Of a stretch of DNA of 64,000 nucleotides, positions 54,001-64,000 are shown piece after piece. The notes below the pieces were generated by a model, which worked only from the letters and a program-made list of their open reading frames with translations, was not told where the DNA came from and did no database searches. Source of the DNA: Blasia pusilla (lineage: Eukaryota > Marchantiophyta > Marchantiopsida > Blasiales); NCBI GenBank assembly GCA_050084515.1, contig CM114273.1:17360001-17424000 (forward strand), read 5' to 3'. How positions within the stretch are numbered: the first letter of the stretch is position 1; every line of letters starts with the position of its first letter. A program made the position numbers and the translations under genes.

Positions 54001-54220
54001 AAGCAACCGCGCAGAAGATACAGCCAGGCCGTGATGAACGTCGAGCAGCCAACCGAGACTGTGACCTTTCGCTTGTAGCTGCCTTCACTCTCAAATGTGG
54101 GCCGAAGAAGCCGCTCCGTAAATTCAATTTCGGGGCAGTCGCAGTGTCCTGGAGCAGGCCTACGGACTTGTCGGCAAATGGTGACACCGCGGATCCAGCA
54201 ACCTTGGAGAGGGTTGCCAT
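48100..54220 (-). CDS. NADP-MDH: NADP-dependent malate dehydrogenase, chloroplastic
   Basis: Reduces oxaloacetate to malate with NADPH in the stroma (malate valve). Fourteen exons give 463 aa: 54220-53997, 52831-52726, 52096-52010, 51802-51718, 51404-51223, 50752-50682, 50492-50402, 50147-50073, 49934-49833, 49599-49477, 49351-49283, 48924-48856, 48515-48462 and 48153-48100. All junctions are GT-AG and in frame. A Ser/Ala/Arg/Lys-rich transit peptide comes first. The N-terminal regulatory pair is Cys98/Cys103 (ECYGVFC) and the C-terminal pair is Cys439/Cys451, 12 apart, with the acidic tail LPGEV. These are the thioredoxin switches missing from NAD enzymes. The nucleotide loop SGAAGAISN begins at 126, GSxRS (GSVRS) fits NADP preference, and the active site has R273, D275 and H303 ([15 protein letters not shown]). 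Activation by ferredoxin-thioredoxin in light is expected from these cysteines. Confidence 0.97.
52404..52430. repeat. 12-bp perfect hairpin in an NADP-MDH intron
   Basis: Arms ACACTGTGATGC and GCATCACAGTGT flank a TGT loop inside intron 2 (52725-52097). Confidence 0.9.
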
Positions 54221-57200
54221 CTTGAAGCCGCTCGCGTTGGCAATCCGAGCTCCCGGGGTGGTGGTCGAGTTTGTACGAGCGAAAGAGCAGAGGGATGTGT
54301 GAGAAGAACAGGTGGACGACAGGCCTTTCGTAGTGATCGTTGCGAGGTATGAGGCCGAGCGATAAGCGTGTGAAGAAGGTGTTGGATTCCCGGACCAGTG
54401 GATGGAAGGACTGCAGGGTCCCGAGACGAATGTGGTCTGTCGTATTGTTTCGACTGTGGTGTCGAGAAGGTGTACGTTCCTGACCTTCGTGTGAAGAAGG
54501 AACCTCTGCTGGTCTGCACCGGGTAAGGAGGCTCCATGGAAAGTGACGTCCCAAATGTTCCTCGCCCATCCAAACAAAGCCCGCTTATTCGCACCTGTGC
54601 CCTGTCCTCAATCAACTAAGCTGGCTCCTGTTTTTGGTCTCGGACAAATTCGCGCAAGCGTGCGCAGGGAACGTAACACCGTGCATTTTCGCTGCGGCGA
54701 TCCCCGCCCCCCCCCCCGCGATAATAATGGTGGGCAATCGTGCTTCTGGCCTCGATCTCTACTTTTTTTTTCTCTTCTCTCTTTCCTCTATCCTCGGCCT
54801 CCAGACTCCAGAGCCCCCAGGCTATCACCTCACTCCGCGCGGATATTAGAGCGACTCGACCACCCACCCCACGACCACAAAAAAACAAGGAAGTCCATAA
54901 TCCCAGGCATCTCCTCCTCACCTTAGGTCTCTAGATGCACACGTTGCTCGATCGTACTACTCAACGATTCCTGACACAAACGAAAACAACGACCGAGCAA
55001 ATTAAATCCAATTTGGGGGGTAACAGGAAATCTCTTATCCTCTCCTCTCCTCTCCTCCTCCTCCTCTGAGTCCCCTGAGTCCCCTCTCCTCGGCGTCGGG
55101 AGTCCGGTAGCCCTAGCTCATCTAGCCTAACCCCGCTAGGTGAGCCGGGATCGCCAAAACAAGGAATCCCTCCCGAGTTTGCCGAGCCGGTCGGTTTTCC
55201 CCCGACACGCAACGGGGTCCGATAAGCAGCATGCAAATATTTGCCGGTTCTTTTCATTTTTTACGAAGAAACTTCATTTCCCGGGTCGGTTTTCCCCCCA
55301 GTGTGGCTGGTCGGACCGGCAAGTAGTAGGTTTTCCCGGCTTGCATTGCAAAGAATGGCGGAACCCTCCCCCTCCCCCCCCCGCTGCTGCTGAGCGCTCT
55401 TGTTCCGCCCGGCGCACGCTGTCAATGCGCAGCAGAAATTCTGTCTGCTAGCAAATAAAGTACGCGCACTTCCCCCGAGAATAGCGCGAAGCAAGCTCCA
55501 CCACCACCTCTTGTGCCTACGACCTACGGATGCGCCAATCTACCATAGCCCAGCTCTTCCCTTTCCTATCCTCGGGAGAGATTCTCGCAGACGACACCAA
55601 CACCGGCCAAAACACACAAACGAAAACATAAAAAAAACAGCGCAAATCGAACAGGCTCTACCCAGAGGACAGCGTCGGCAGAGCAGAACTGAGGAGGCTA
55701 CAGAACGGGCTCTACGCTACTCTACGATACGATAAGATACGATACGATACGATACGATACGATACGCCGTTGGGCTTGGCTCTGACTGACTTCTCGCGCA
55801 TCGGAGCATTCAAGAGGCGAGCCCCGGGACTATTCCCAGCCGCGAAATACTGCTCGGGATCCTTTTCTGTTACGAAAATCCGCTTCTCCACTTTCGTGGC
55901 GCGCATCTCCCGCACCGTCGCCGTTCCTGTGGTCCTCGAAGCTTCGCCAACCACGCCTCTCTTGAACCGCGTAAAAATAGAGACTGCGACGCCCAACGCC
56001 GACACTTTCTTCCCCGTCACCTCAACCACGTACGCGACGATTACTCCGAAGCACTCCGACCACGTGTCGCCCCTCTGCAGTACAGCGCCAGGGAATATCC
56101 ATCGCCCCAACCACGTGCAATCTCCTCTTCTTCGATTCGCCAAAAAATACCCTCTTTTTCTTTTCTTTTTTGTCTATTTACTTTTTATTGCGCGGCATTA
56201 ATACGAGAAAGGACAAGCGTGCAGCAGTTGTTGCGCCAAGCACCAATTACAAAAGCTGGAAAATTCTGCATATTTAATATTTATTACGGCCCCAGCTTGA
56301 ACGGCTTAATGTGCGCTTGGTTCCACAACTGCATATTTCCTGAATAAGAACCGATGAAATACATAAATGGTCTCTAGGGTTAGGGTGTCCACTCACATAT
56401 GCAAAGTTGAGTTTATCTCATGTAGACGCAGTTAGGCTTCATGTACTTTTTCCCTTTTTTAGCGTGCTCCATTTCCAGTTGCAGCAGCGCCTGGTAACAA
56501 CTGACTCCTCGGAAATTCGATGAAGCTATGTCATTTCCGCCCGCTACGGTTTTCATGTTCAATGCGGCCTCCGTTTTGCAATTGACTCATTTTGGTTATA
56601 ATTGTTCATATTCATGACCTTTCTATTGTAGAATTGTGTCTTCGTTGGATGGTCGTCTCTATATTCATGTGTGTCCTCATTCCTTTATCACTTCCTCGAT
56701 AATCTGCAACACATCGCAGTCTGATCTTCCTCTCGCCGCCACCTTATTTTGTATTCATGAAGTTTGTGTTGTAGTATGTTGTTTTCATTGTATGATTGAC
56801 TATGTAAAGACCCATCCTCTATTCGTGCCTTCATTCTATGAATGAATCGGTATTCGGCCATCCCCTATTCGTGTCATAATTTTTTTACTTATCGCTACCT
56901 CAATAGTCCTTATGGCATCGCAACCAGATTTCTTCCTCACTCCAGACTTTTCTTCAATATTTCAAGCACTGTCATAATAGTGCAGATCTGAATTGGTTGA
57001 CTCTAGTTTACACCTATTCCGCTTTTCAATGTCCAAGAAGATAGAGATTTTGAATCATCGAAATCTTGCCAACCACAGTTTTTGGCACACGTATCACCGC
57101 AATCGAGTGTGTTTCCATTCGCTTCGTTTCCATTTGTGTCTATATTAGGTTGTTTGCCGGCACTCTAGGACTCTACGTTGGCAGGTCATCGAAATCCCGG

Positions 57201-58050
57201 AGTTTACAGCAGTCACCTATTATCCTTTACTAATCACAACCACTACCATTATTTTTTCAACCACAACGTTTTCGCTTGAACGTCACTGCCAGGTAGTTCC
57301 AAGTTTTTAGTTAGGGCAACTCAACTAATCTGCATTCATCAATAATTTACCCACTTGCTGATAAATTATGGTGCTTATTTTCCCACTCTATCTTAGTAAA
57401 CTTAGTCTAATCCACTTAAATAATCATGATTCTTGTTTCCTTTTCCTCACATATTCATCGGTAGTCATCAACTTTTGGACATGAAAGCTTCTACATCGGC
57501 GCAGACCACATTATGTGTGGTAGGTGGCTTTCCTATTTTCAGTCTTTGTGTTTTCATTATCTTTGGCTCATGCACCATTACATACTTAAATTGTTTTACC
57601 AAGCGTAATGTGAACATTCTTACTAATTTTACTGCCTTTGCTTTAATGTATACTAGTCTCTAATTGTACTAGTTTTTCATTCTCCAATTTCTTACACAAT
57701 GTTGAAAGTTTTCTGGACTACCTTCTGCACACTGATTGCTTTGCTCATTGCATGCCCAATTTTGCTATAGGGTTAGCACTTCTCTCAAACGTGTTTCCGC
57801 TCTCCGTATCGCTGAGGGAACCAATCCATTGGCACTTCCTTTTGCTGTAGAATCATCTGTTACATGTATGAACTTTCTTGTCTACACTCTCCACGCGGGT
57901 TTCATTGACAACTTATTTCGTTAATATCTGGATTCTTCAATAAATGTCTTTGTTATTTTGCATATTTTTCTAGCATTTGTTCATGTCCTTGTTTCCATAC
58001 AATCCTTACTGTCTTATTTCGAAATGTTCGCATTAGTCTCACACTTCTAT
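54221..58050. other. NADP-MDH upstream GC island and intergenic DNA
   Basis: 54221-56150 is GC-rich. Its first part is the NADP-MDH leader and promoter, with CT-rich stretches near 55040-55070. Two overlapping opposite frames at about 55712-56201 give proteins of 143 aa that I do not recognise. They may be chance, or the 5' end of another gene. 56200-58050 is AT-rich with no gene seen. Confidence 0.45.
55723..55766. repeat. ATACG pentamer tandem repeat
   Basis: About eight units of GATAC, with one imperfect unit (GATAAGATAC), in the GC-rich block upstream of NADP-MDH. Confidence 0.95.
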
Positions 58051-58051
58051 T

Positions 58052-58980
58052 GTGAATTTTCTGAGTGACACGGTTGAATATTCTATAATCCTCCAACCAA
58101 ATTTCAAGGTATTCGTTTTCATAAAAGGTATATCCAGACATCTACCATCGGATTTAGTAAGAAAGATTAGGCGAAACAGCAGAATACGGCAGAGATTGGC
58201 CATCGCACACATGAGAACTTTGCAAAGGAGACCTAACTCCCCCTTTTGGTTTAATGCTAGCTGGTTCTTAGAAATGTGGAAGTCACTCTGTAACTCTTTC
58301 TTTGCAGATATGCAATGTTGTGGTTTTTTCGGTTCTTTCTGTCTAGGCACCTCCTCGTGTATGAGACTTAACAAAGTTACTACACATACTTATCCACCGT
58401 ATGCAATGTGCAACGCTTTTTTGTTGCAATACATTATACCAGAGCCAAGATTCCTCTACGAATGCAATAGGTGTAAAATTGGTGGTCACACTCATGCATT
58501 TAATGTTTTTATGACACCGGCTTATGTACAGGACATTTTATCTTGTAATCCCCTGTATTTACAATTACTTTCAATTGTAGATTCTCGAATTGGCATAACA
58601 TCTAAATACAACAGATTCCACAAAGGATTTTTTCAGTGTGGAGTCATTGCTAGATAGCCCTCTAGTACATTGGAATATGGTTAATTATCAATGTGATAAT
58701 GCAGCCAATATCTACCAACAGATACGGAGGGTAATGCCAATAAATATGCATTTGAATGCTCTTTTCAAGGACTCTGTAACACTCGTAGAACTGCCAAGTC
58801 CTACTTCTAGACTCCTTATCTTGCCTCCACAATCAGTGGACAAAATTCTCAAAGCATCCCAACAGAAAGGTCTTGTAACCCATATAATGAACATTGATCT
58901 ATACAAAGCGGTATTAAATATCATTCAAGATGTCCAGTACTCCATTCCTGTAAGGAAAAAAATTCGGGGATTTTTTTTAT
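58052..58980 (+). pseudogene. Helitron N-terminal region, frameshifted
   Basis: Two overlapping frames (58052-58657 and 58638-58982) that probably were one, with a frame change near 58640. The first has a Cys/His cluster (YECNRCKIGGHTH) that could bind zinc. The second continues with normal composition up to a stop at 58980. Assignment to the Helitron rests on position and orientation; I recognise no exact family block. Confidence 0.5.
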
Positions 58981-59147
58981 AGTGGCAATATGTACTGTAG
59001 ACGACGTTCATCACTACACACAAGCCTTATTACAGGTTTTAATGGTTTATCTGAGGATAGCCGACTGATTCTCAAAACAAGCATGTTTCCTTTTTTATTT
59101 CATACCTGCGTGGATTTTACAAAGGCAGAGTTTCCTTTGCAGAGTAC

Positions 59148-60293
59148 ATGAAGAGGCCCCGAGAGCTAATCAACTATTTTCTATATTCACTATATAAACC
59201 ATACACGCTTTTGATGTATAAGCTAAAGCAGTCCATTGCTTTTGCAACATCAACTATATCTTGTATCCTAAACAGAGAAATGGACACATTGCGTGTTGCT
59301 AATCTAGAGATGTTCAAGGATGAACTATATAAAAGCTTAGCAAAGCATTTGATTAGTCCGCAAATTTTAGGCAGTCCACGTCGGAATCGACACTACTGGA
59401 AGGAGCTTAAGGCAATGGTCAACAAGTGGGGCATGTCTCATTTTTTCCTAACATTAATATTTGATGAAATGTCATACACAAGATGGCATGAGTTTTCACA
59501 GCTTGAAACATTACTAAAGAAAATGAACCTTGAATTCATATGGGAGGATGCTCCGGGTGAGTGTGCACATCTATTTCATATAAGGCTGCATTCATTTTTG
59601 AAAGCTTTCATTTTTTGTGGATCTCAGATTTTGGGTGAAGTCTTGCATTATGTCATTAGATATGAATTACAAGGACATGGTAGTCTCTACAGTCACATAA
59701 TTCTTTCGTGTAAAGAGAGTGGAGTTGAGGCCACAACTTCACAGATTTCTGCGTTTATTCTCGCTGGTATTAGTGATGTAAATAATGTACTTTTTCATCA
59801 TGCGAGTGATTCTGTCAAGGAGTTACTGTTGAATTATGTCTTGCATAAACAACTACATGTTTGTAGACCTTCAACTTGTTCTAGGGTAGACAAAACTTCA
59901 AATATTAGGTTCTGCAATCTCGGCTTCCTTGCCGTCATTAATACAAGTGTAGCACCAATTCTAGATCCTATTACTAACAAATGGCAGTACTACAAGCCAT
60001 CTTGGTTAGATAGGAATGTTATTCCATATCATTCTCTTGTTTTACTTCTTTGGGGAGCACACATGAATTTACGAAGGGTCACTAACGTGGATTGGTCATT
60101 TTATCTTCTTAAATCTGGTTTGAAATGTGAGTCCCTTGGTACACTAAATATTGATATAGAGACAGCATTGAACCTTGGATATTCCCGAAAGGAAACTCTT
60201 TGTAGACAGAAATTAAACTTGTCAAAATTTTTGTTACATTTAAAGTTTTACAACTTGAACACATTACCTTACTTTGAAACCAAATGGAAATGA
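59148..60293 (+). pseudogene. Helitron Rep (HUH endonuclease) domain, altered active site
   Basis: A 381-codon open frame. HYWKELKAMVNKWGMSHFFL and FDEMSYTRWHEF (about 82-116) match the start of the Helitron-like N-terminal domain, then APGECAHLFHIRLHSFL and EVLHYVIRYELQ. The HUH position reads GSLYSHIIL, so the first His is Tyr181 and the second is His183. The tyrosine block reads WSFYLLKSGLK: the first Tyr is kept (Y319) but the second is Ser323. DRNVIPYHSLVLLLWGAH (289-305) is also typical. The last 45 residues and the stop appear to belong to an inserted segment. Rolling-circle nicking activity is unlikely. Confidence 0.75.
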
Positions 60294-60448
60294 CATAAGA
60301 AATCTTTAGAAAAGCCTATCATTAAGGGCATGACTACGATATACAACAAAAATAAAGCCACAGGCAAAGGAAAATATAGATTTTATGACAAAATAAAAAT
60401 ATTTTAGTTTTTCGGCGAATAACGGGATTCGAACCCGTGTTTTTAGAG
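60294..60448 (-). repeat. Insertion in the Helitron with a tRNA T-arm (tRNA-derived or SINE-like)
   Basis: Between two parts of the Helitron frame lies an unrelated AT-rich segment. At 60422-60438, on the minus strand, it has a perfect tRNA T stem-loop, ACGGG-TTCGAAT-CCCGT, followed by TATTCGCC as in an acceptor 3' strand. No anticodon arm or A box pairs upstream, so only the 3' quarter of a tRNA is present. The insertion may start as early as about 60190. Confidence 0.5.
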
Positions 60449-60915
60449 AAGGTTTAGAAGATATACAGCTAAGATTAGTATCTCGTGCACTGTTGAAAAA
60501 ATCTGTATGTTCAACAGAAGCAACGTTGTCATCTCGGCAGATTCCAATTATAAGTCATTCTGGTTCAATGACTTATATAGACTCCAACCCACCTTATAGA
60601 AGAACATCTATGAATAGAAAATCTTTATTAGTTTGTATACATCCTGTCCAGATATACTTCCATCGGCCAAATAGATTATCGTAGATTATATTCACAGAGT
60701 ATTGGGAGGACTATGATGTAGTCAGGGAGGAGAAGTCTAGGATTGATTTTTTTGGTATGGATTCCGTTGGTAATTTTGTATACAAATCATCAAAACTGGT
60801 CCGCTTTACAGATTACAACCACGTTCACCATTTGGAAGAATTCTTCTACAACTTACTTCTTTGTATGGTAGTGTTTAGATGTGAGTCTGAGCTTAAATCA
60901 ATTAATAGCAAACAC
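60449..60915 (+). pseudogene. Helitron Rep-helicase linker, broken
   Basis: The frame resumes with EGLEDIQLRL, continues through MTYIDSNPPYRR and HPVQIYFHRPN to a stop near 60681, then in another frame LVRFTDYNHVHHLEEFFYNL (about 60795-60860). These blocks are usual between Rep and helicase in animal and plant Helitrons. Confidence 0.65.
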
Positions 60916-60989
60916 TAGACTTATTTACATAAATGCATTCATAGACATATAATAATTTCTATTGGTGATATTCATGATCTCATTAGTAG

Positions 60990-62037
60990 TTATGCAATAA
61001 GAAACATGTGGAGTTCAGCACAGGCTGCAGAAACTATCTGCAAATTGGATGTTTTACTTAACGAGGCTTCACAGACACGAGCAGGTTTGCTATTGACTAA
61101 TGCAGATGTTACATTAGAACAATGTTGTAAAGCAGTTCCTGTCAATGAGGTAATTGATACATTCTCTCTATCAAATTTAACAGCAGATCGGTTTGCTTTG
61201 TTCCTCTTGTTAAGAACACCTAAGCTTGGTCTCAACTTGATAAGTGGAGTACTTGGAACAGGGAAGTCTAACTTCATGAACTTCATGGCAGATTTCTGGA
61301 AAAAAAGGGGATTGACAATTATGCTAGCTGCTACCACAAGTGTTGCTGCAATGAGTCTTAATCCTCTCGCTACTACTCTCCACTCAACATTCCAGTAAAG
61401 GGAGATTTGCCATATCTATCATCCACTTCTGATACCTATTATAGGATTAAGTCCAAAAATATTATTATCATTGACGAATGCTCGATGATGACACCAAAGT
61501 TGCTACAAATAGTGGCAATGCGTATGAATGATGTATCACCGACATCTGGTCTCAACCCATTTGAGACTAAAGTAGTCATCCTCCTTGGTGACCTAAGTCA
61601 GCTTCCCCTCAGTTTCTAGACACTCATCTGTCAATGGGTGCAAAAGATGCCACATATCATCTTCTCCATTTTGGATCGTGATTACAAAGTATGATTTAAC
61701 TACACCAATGAGAGAGGCTTCTGATGTTCTATTTTTTACATTCTTAAACAACATCCGTACAAGGTTGCCCTCACAAGCTAATATTGATTCTTGCTTGAGT
61801 GAATGCATAGTGAAATTAAATCAAGCCTTGGATTTTATCAATGAGGAGACTACCGTCATCTGCTCACACATAATTGATGTTAAATTATTCAACATTATAT
61901 GTTTAAGAAGGTTTTTTGGGGAGGCAAGTATTATTTATGTTTCGGTGGATTCAAATGCTTATGATGTAGCTAACGTGAGGATTTTAGGAAAGCTGCCACC
62001 AACTGATTTTTTAGTCCATGGTGAGCTCTCTGCATGA
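60990..62037 (+). pseudogene. Helitron Pif1-type helicase domain, broken
   Basis: Walker A is SGVLGTGKSN at about 61240-61270. It is followed by the ATTSVAAM block and a stop at 61396. The next frame carries motif II IIIIDECSMM (about 61461-61490) and motif III VILLGDLSQLP (about 61575-61610), then another break, and TPMREASDVLFFTFLNNIR from about 61700. The order fits a Pif1/RecD-like Helitron helicase. The disruptions make it non-functional. Confidence 0.75.
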
Positions 62038-62083
62038 AATAATCTGAAGTTCAAAATCTCTACATTTTTGCATTTCCAGATTT

Positions 62084-62463
62084 TAACAATGGGCAGCAAC
62101 GGAAAGTTACTTGCACGTCCACTATACATTTTGATGATGATGAAAAATGTACTCCGATTTCAATTAGGTATGGAGCTAATGGGGTGTGCGAGACTGGCCA
62201 ATTTAGTACCAAAGACATTCTAGCTTCTACAACTGAATTCCAGAGGAGTACAATGCCGCAGCTCTCTGCCAGTGTAAGAAAGTCATCACAAACATTGGCT
62301 TCATCATCACAGGTGAGCTATTTTAATGAATCTTCACTCTACTTAATTTTAGTTGCTATGTAACCTGTTATTTATTCTAACCTCTGTATGTCATAATTGT
62401 AGAGCCCATCACTCAACGGTGAGTTTCCCAAGTTGCTATTACACGAGATTCCCAAGGACACAT
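62084..62463 (+). other. Possible exon pair downstream of the Helitron helicase
   Basis: An open stretch of about 76 codons ends at TCACAG|GTGAGC (62311). A TTGTAG acceptor (about 62401) joins in frame to a short exon that ends at TAA (62463). It is Ser/Thr-rich at the end, with no recognised domain. It may be the decayed helicase C-terminus or unrelated. Confidence 0.25.
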
Positions 62464-62579
62464 AACATGTGCAAGTAGTTTACACCCGATCATCACTGTT
62501 ACTGATGAGGTATGCTGATAACATGGGAATTCTCCCATAGACATGCCAGGATGGAATTACCAAAAGAGGTATATTCAAA

Positions 62580-62972
62580 ATGATTGATGATAGGAAGTCA
62601 TGGGACGCAATGTTAAGAGAAGACAACTTTCACAGCATCTCGATTTTCTCATTTCTTACGGGTGTTCAAAAGGAGGATTTCATGTTGAAAGGCATTCAGT
62701 TCAATGACCTGAAGCTAACAAAGGCACAAGCAGCCAAAGAGCTAAGTTTAGTTATCGGCAGCATCCGACTTCCTCAGTTGACAGAATTGAGGCATATATT
62801 TGTAGTACCCATGGAGGTGATTGTAGACTTAAGTTCAGGTCAAGCATTAATATTGATCAAGAAAATGCATAAAGCAAATAAAAAAGGTTTACTTTTGAAT
62901 GAACAACTTGATGTACAGCCTAACAATGTTATTAATTTGGATGATTTAGAGGATCTTGGTCCAAAAAGTTAA
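62580..62972 (+). CDS. Unrecognised 130-codon frame next to the Helitron
   Basis: An open frame of normal composition, mixed helical with an acidic C-terminus. It could be part of the Helitron protein or a captured fragment. I recognise no family, and the start codon need not be the real start: the frame extends a few codons upstream. Confidence 0.3.
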   Translation: MIDDRKSWDAMLREDNFHSISIFSFLTGVQKEDFMLKGIQFNDLKLTKAQAAKELSLVIGSIRLPQLTELRHIFVVPMEVIVDLSSGQALILIKKMHKANKKGLLLNEQLDVQPNNVINLDDLEDLGPKS

Positions 62973-63514
62973 AGCAGAGTCCCCACCAAAGTCCACACCA
63001 TCATCAACAACCTTCTTGCGACGAACAAAAAGCCAAAGGGAGATATAGTTCTATGTTTATGAATCTTATTTTAGATAGAAATCAATGCACCACTAGTAAA
63101 ATATTTAAAGATTGATGAGAGATTTATGCTTCTCGGTCCGGAGTCGTGTCATCAGTAATAACGATTCCTATTCACGTCAATGAATTTTAGTTTTTGTCTC
63201 CAAGTCAGTCAATGTATTACACAGATAATTGGCCGTAGACATTTTCGGTTATGGACATCTGCTTCTTCTAAATTTGGCAAAGTGGCACAATGTCATGTCG
63301 AGGTCTGTCAGGCTCATCTTTCTCACCCGTTAGTTAGTGAAGATTGAATCTAGTCCATTTAGAAATCAATCACTACCCTTATTTTTTTGTATTTAAGCCT
63401 GTCCCCGTAGCTATGTAAGAGTCATTCTCCTTCTGCATTCTTGCTATCTTGATGTTTGTCCCGCTTTTCATTCTCGGCTATTTGTCTTGCGGTTTGCTAA
63501 GCTCTTTGTGTTAG

Positions 63515-63831
63515 ATGGAATCTTCCATCTGGCAGGTACTTTATTTTGAAATTGTTTGTTTGAATTCTTTTGTGATTTCCGTTGTTCAATTATTCCGCTG
63601 TTAGCATCCAACTTGTTGTTAATGTCAGCAATTGTGCATGTTCGATGATGCTTGATGTGAATTTTTCAGAGTCTTGGAGCCTACAATAGTGCCACATCTC
63701 CGATACCATGTCCTAATGACGTCCATCAGCCAAATAATCCACCAATGCAAGCATCTGAATTGGGTCGACATGCATCGCCACCATCGATGCGCAATAAAAG
63801 ACATTGGCAGCCAGATTGTCAGCTCACCTAG
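63515..63831 (+). CDS. Possible small two-exon gene (60 codons), unrecognised
   Basis: ATG at 63515 starts a 7-codon exon ending TGGCAG|GTACTT (63535). The acceptor TTTTTCAG precedes 63670, and the joined frame runs to TAG at 63829-63831. The peptide is Pro/Ser/Asn-rich. Another coding-like stretch continues after it to the window end in shifted frames, so this may be the start of a larger broken gene. Confidence 0.22.
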
Positions 63832-64000
63832 AGGAGCTTAGTCTCGGTGTGCAGAAAATTAAGATGAATTGAGGCAGACTTGGTAGACTTGTGTAAGGTA
63901 GCAAAGGATCTAGCGGCAACTCTCCAAGCAATTCCATCGATGGATTCAAAGGTATCGACAACTCTTAAGGATTTGACAAAGCAGTTGGGTTTGGACGATG

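Larger units (their letters stand above)
58052..62037 (+). mobile_element. Degenerate autonomous Helitron (Rep-helicase type)
   Basis: A plus-strand element whose single Rep-helicase protein is now split over several frames. The order is an N-terminal part (58052-58980), the Rep domain (59148-60293), a Rep-helicase linker (60449-60915) and a Pif1-like helicase (60990-62037). At least six stops or frame changes separate them. The ends (5' TC, 3' CTRR with hairpin) were not identified, so the true limits may be wider. Confidence 0.8.

Noticed and set aside
3845-54220. Functional cluster of FTSHI5 with malate dehydrogenase
   Set aside because: In Arabidopsis the FtsHi motor contains the plastid NAD-MDH, but the gene here is the NADP enzyme and lies 40 kb away, so nearness is probably chance.
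60405-60490. Complete tRNA gene on the minus strand
   Set aside because: Only the T-arm and a possible acceptor strand are seen. The anticodon and D arms do not pair, and the upstream bases are Helitron coding sequence.
1-64000. CRISPR arrays, rRNA genes, telomere repeats or organelle DNA insertions
   Set aside because: None seen on either strand.

Overview
The window looks like nuclear DNA of a land plant or close streptophyte relative. It has GT-AG introns, gene-rich GC islands in AT-rich intergenic DNA, chloroplast transit peptides, and three plant-type protein genes (FTSHI5-like, NADP-malate dehydrogenase, plant UBE4/PUB1). It also carries an SLC15-type peptide transporter that is unlike the NRT1/PTR (NPF) proteins typical of flowering plants. 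A bryophyte or other early-diverging lineage is my best guess, but the sequence alone does not settle it.

Layout. All confident host genes lie on the minus strand. At the left edge (1-441) is the probable 5' end of an unrecognised gene. FTSHI5, a pseudo-FtsH AAA protein of the chloroplast envelope, occupies 3845-8407 in two exons. A four-exon proton-coupled peptide transporter occupies 14808-17791. A 16-exon U-box ubiquitin-chain elongation factor (UBE4/UFD2/PUB1) occupies 30248-39082. A 14-exon chloroplast NADP-malate dehydrogenase occupies 48100-54220. I could place every exon boundary of the last three, and of FTSHI5, with frame kept and GT-AG ends.

Between the genes lie decayed mobile elements. 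An LTR-like family of about 500 bp has five copies or pieces at 9.6-11.5 kb and 25.9-26.4 kb, two of them facing each other. Two Ty3/gypsy remnants (about 40.1-40.9 kb plus strand, 41.6-43.1 kb minus strand) lie back to back. A broken Helitron with Rep and Pif1-type helicase parts fills about 58.0-62.0 kb on the plus strand, and its Rep-helicase reading frame is interrupted by a segment carrying a perfect tRNA T-arm. Microsatellites, an 86-bp tandem duplication and several strong palindromes are also present.

The genes do not form a pathway. FTSHI5 and NADP-MDH are chloroplast proteins, UBE4 is cytosolic/nuclear, and the transporter is a membrane protein. I found no CRISPR array, operon or convincing new multi-gene system. 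The most unusual signals are the Helitron with altered catalytic motifs and the tRNA-like insert, the inverted LTR pair, the SLC15-like transporter and the 58-bp near-palindrome at 28.4 kb.
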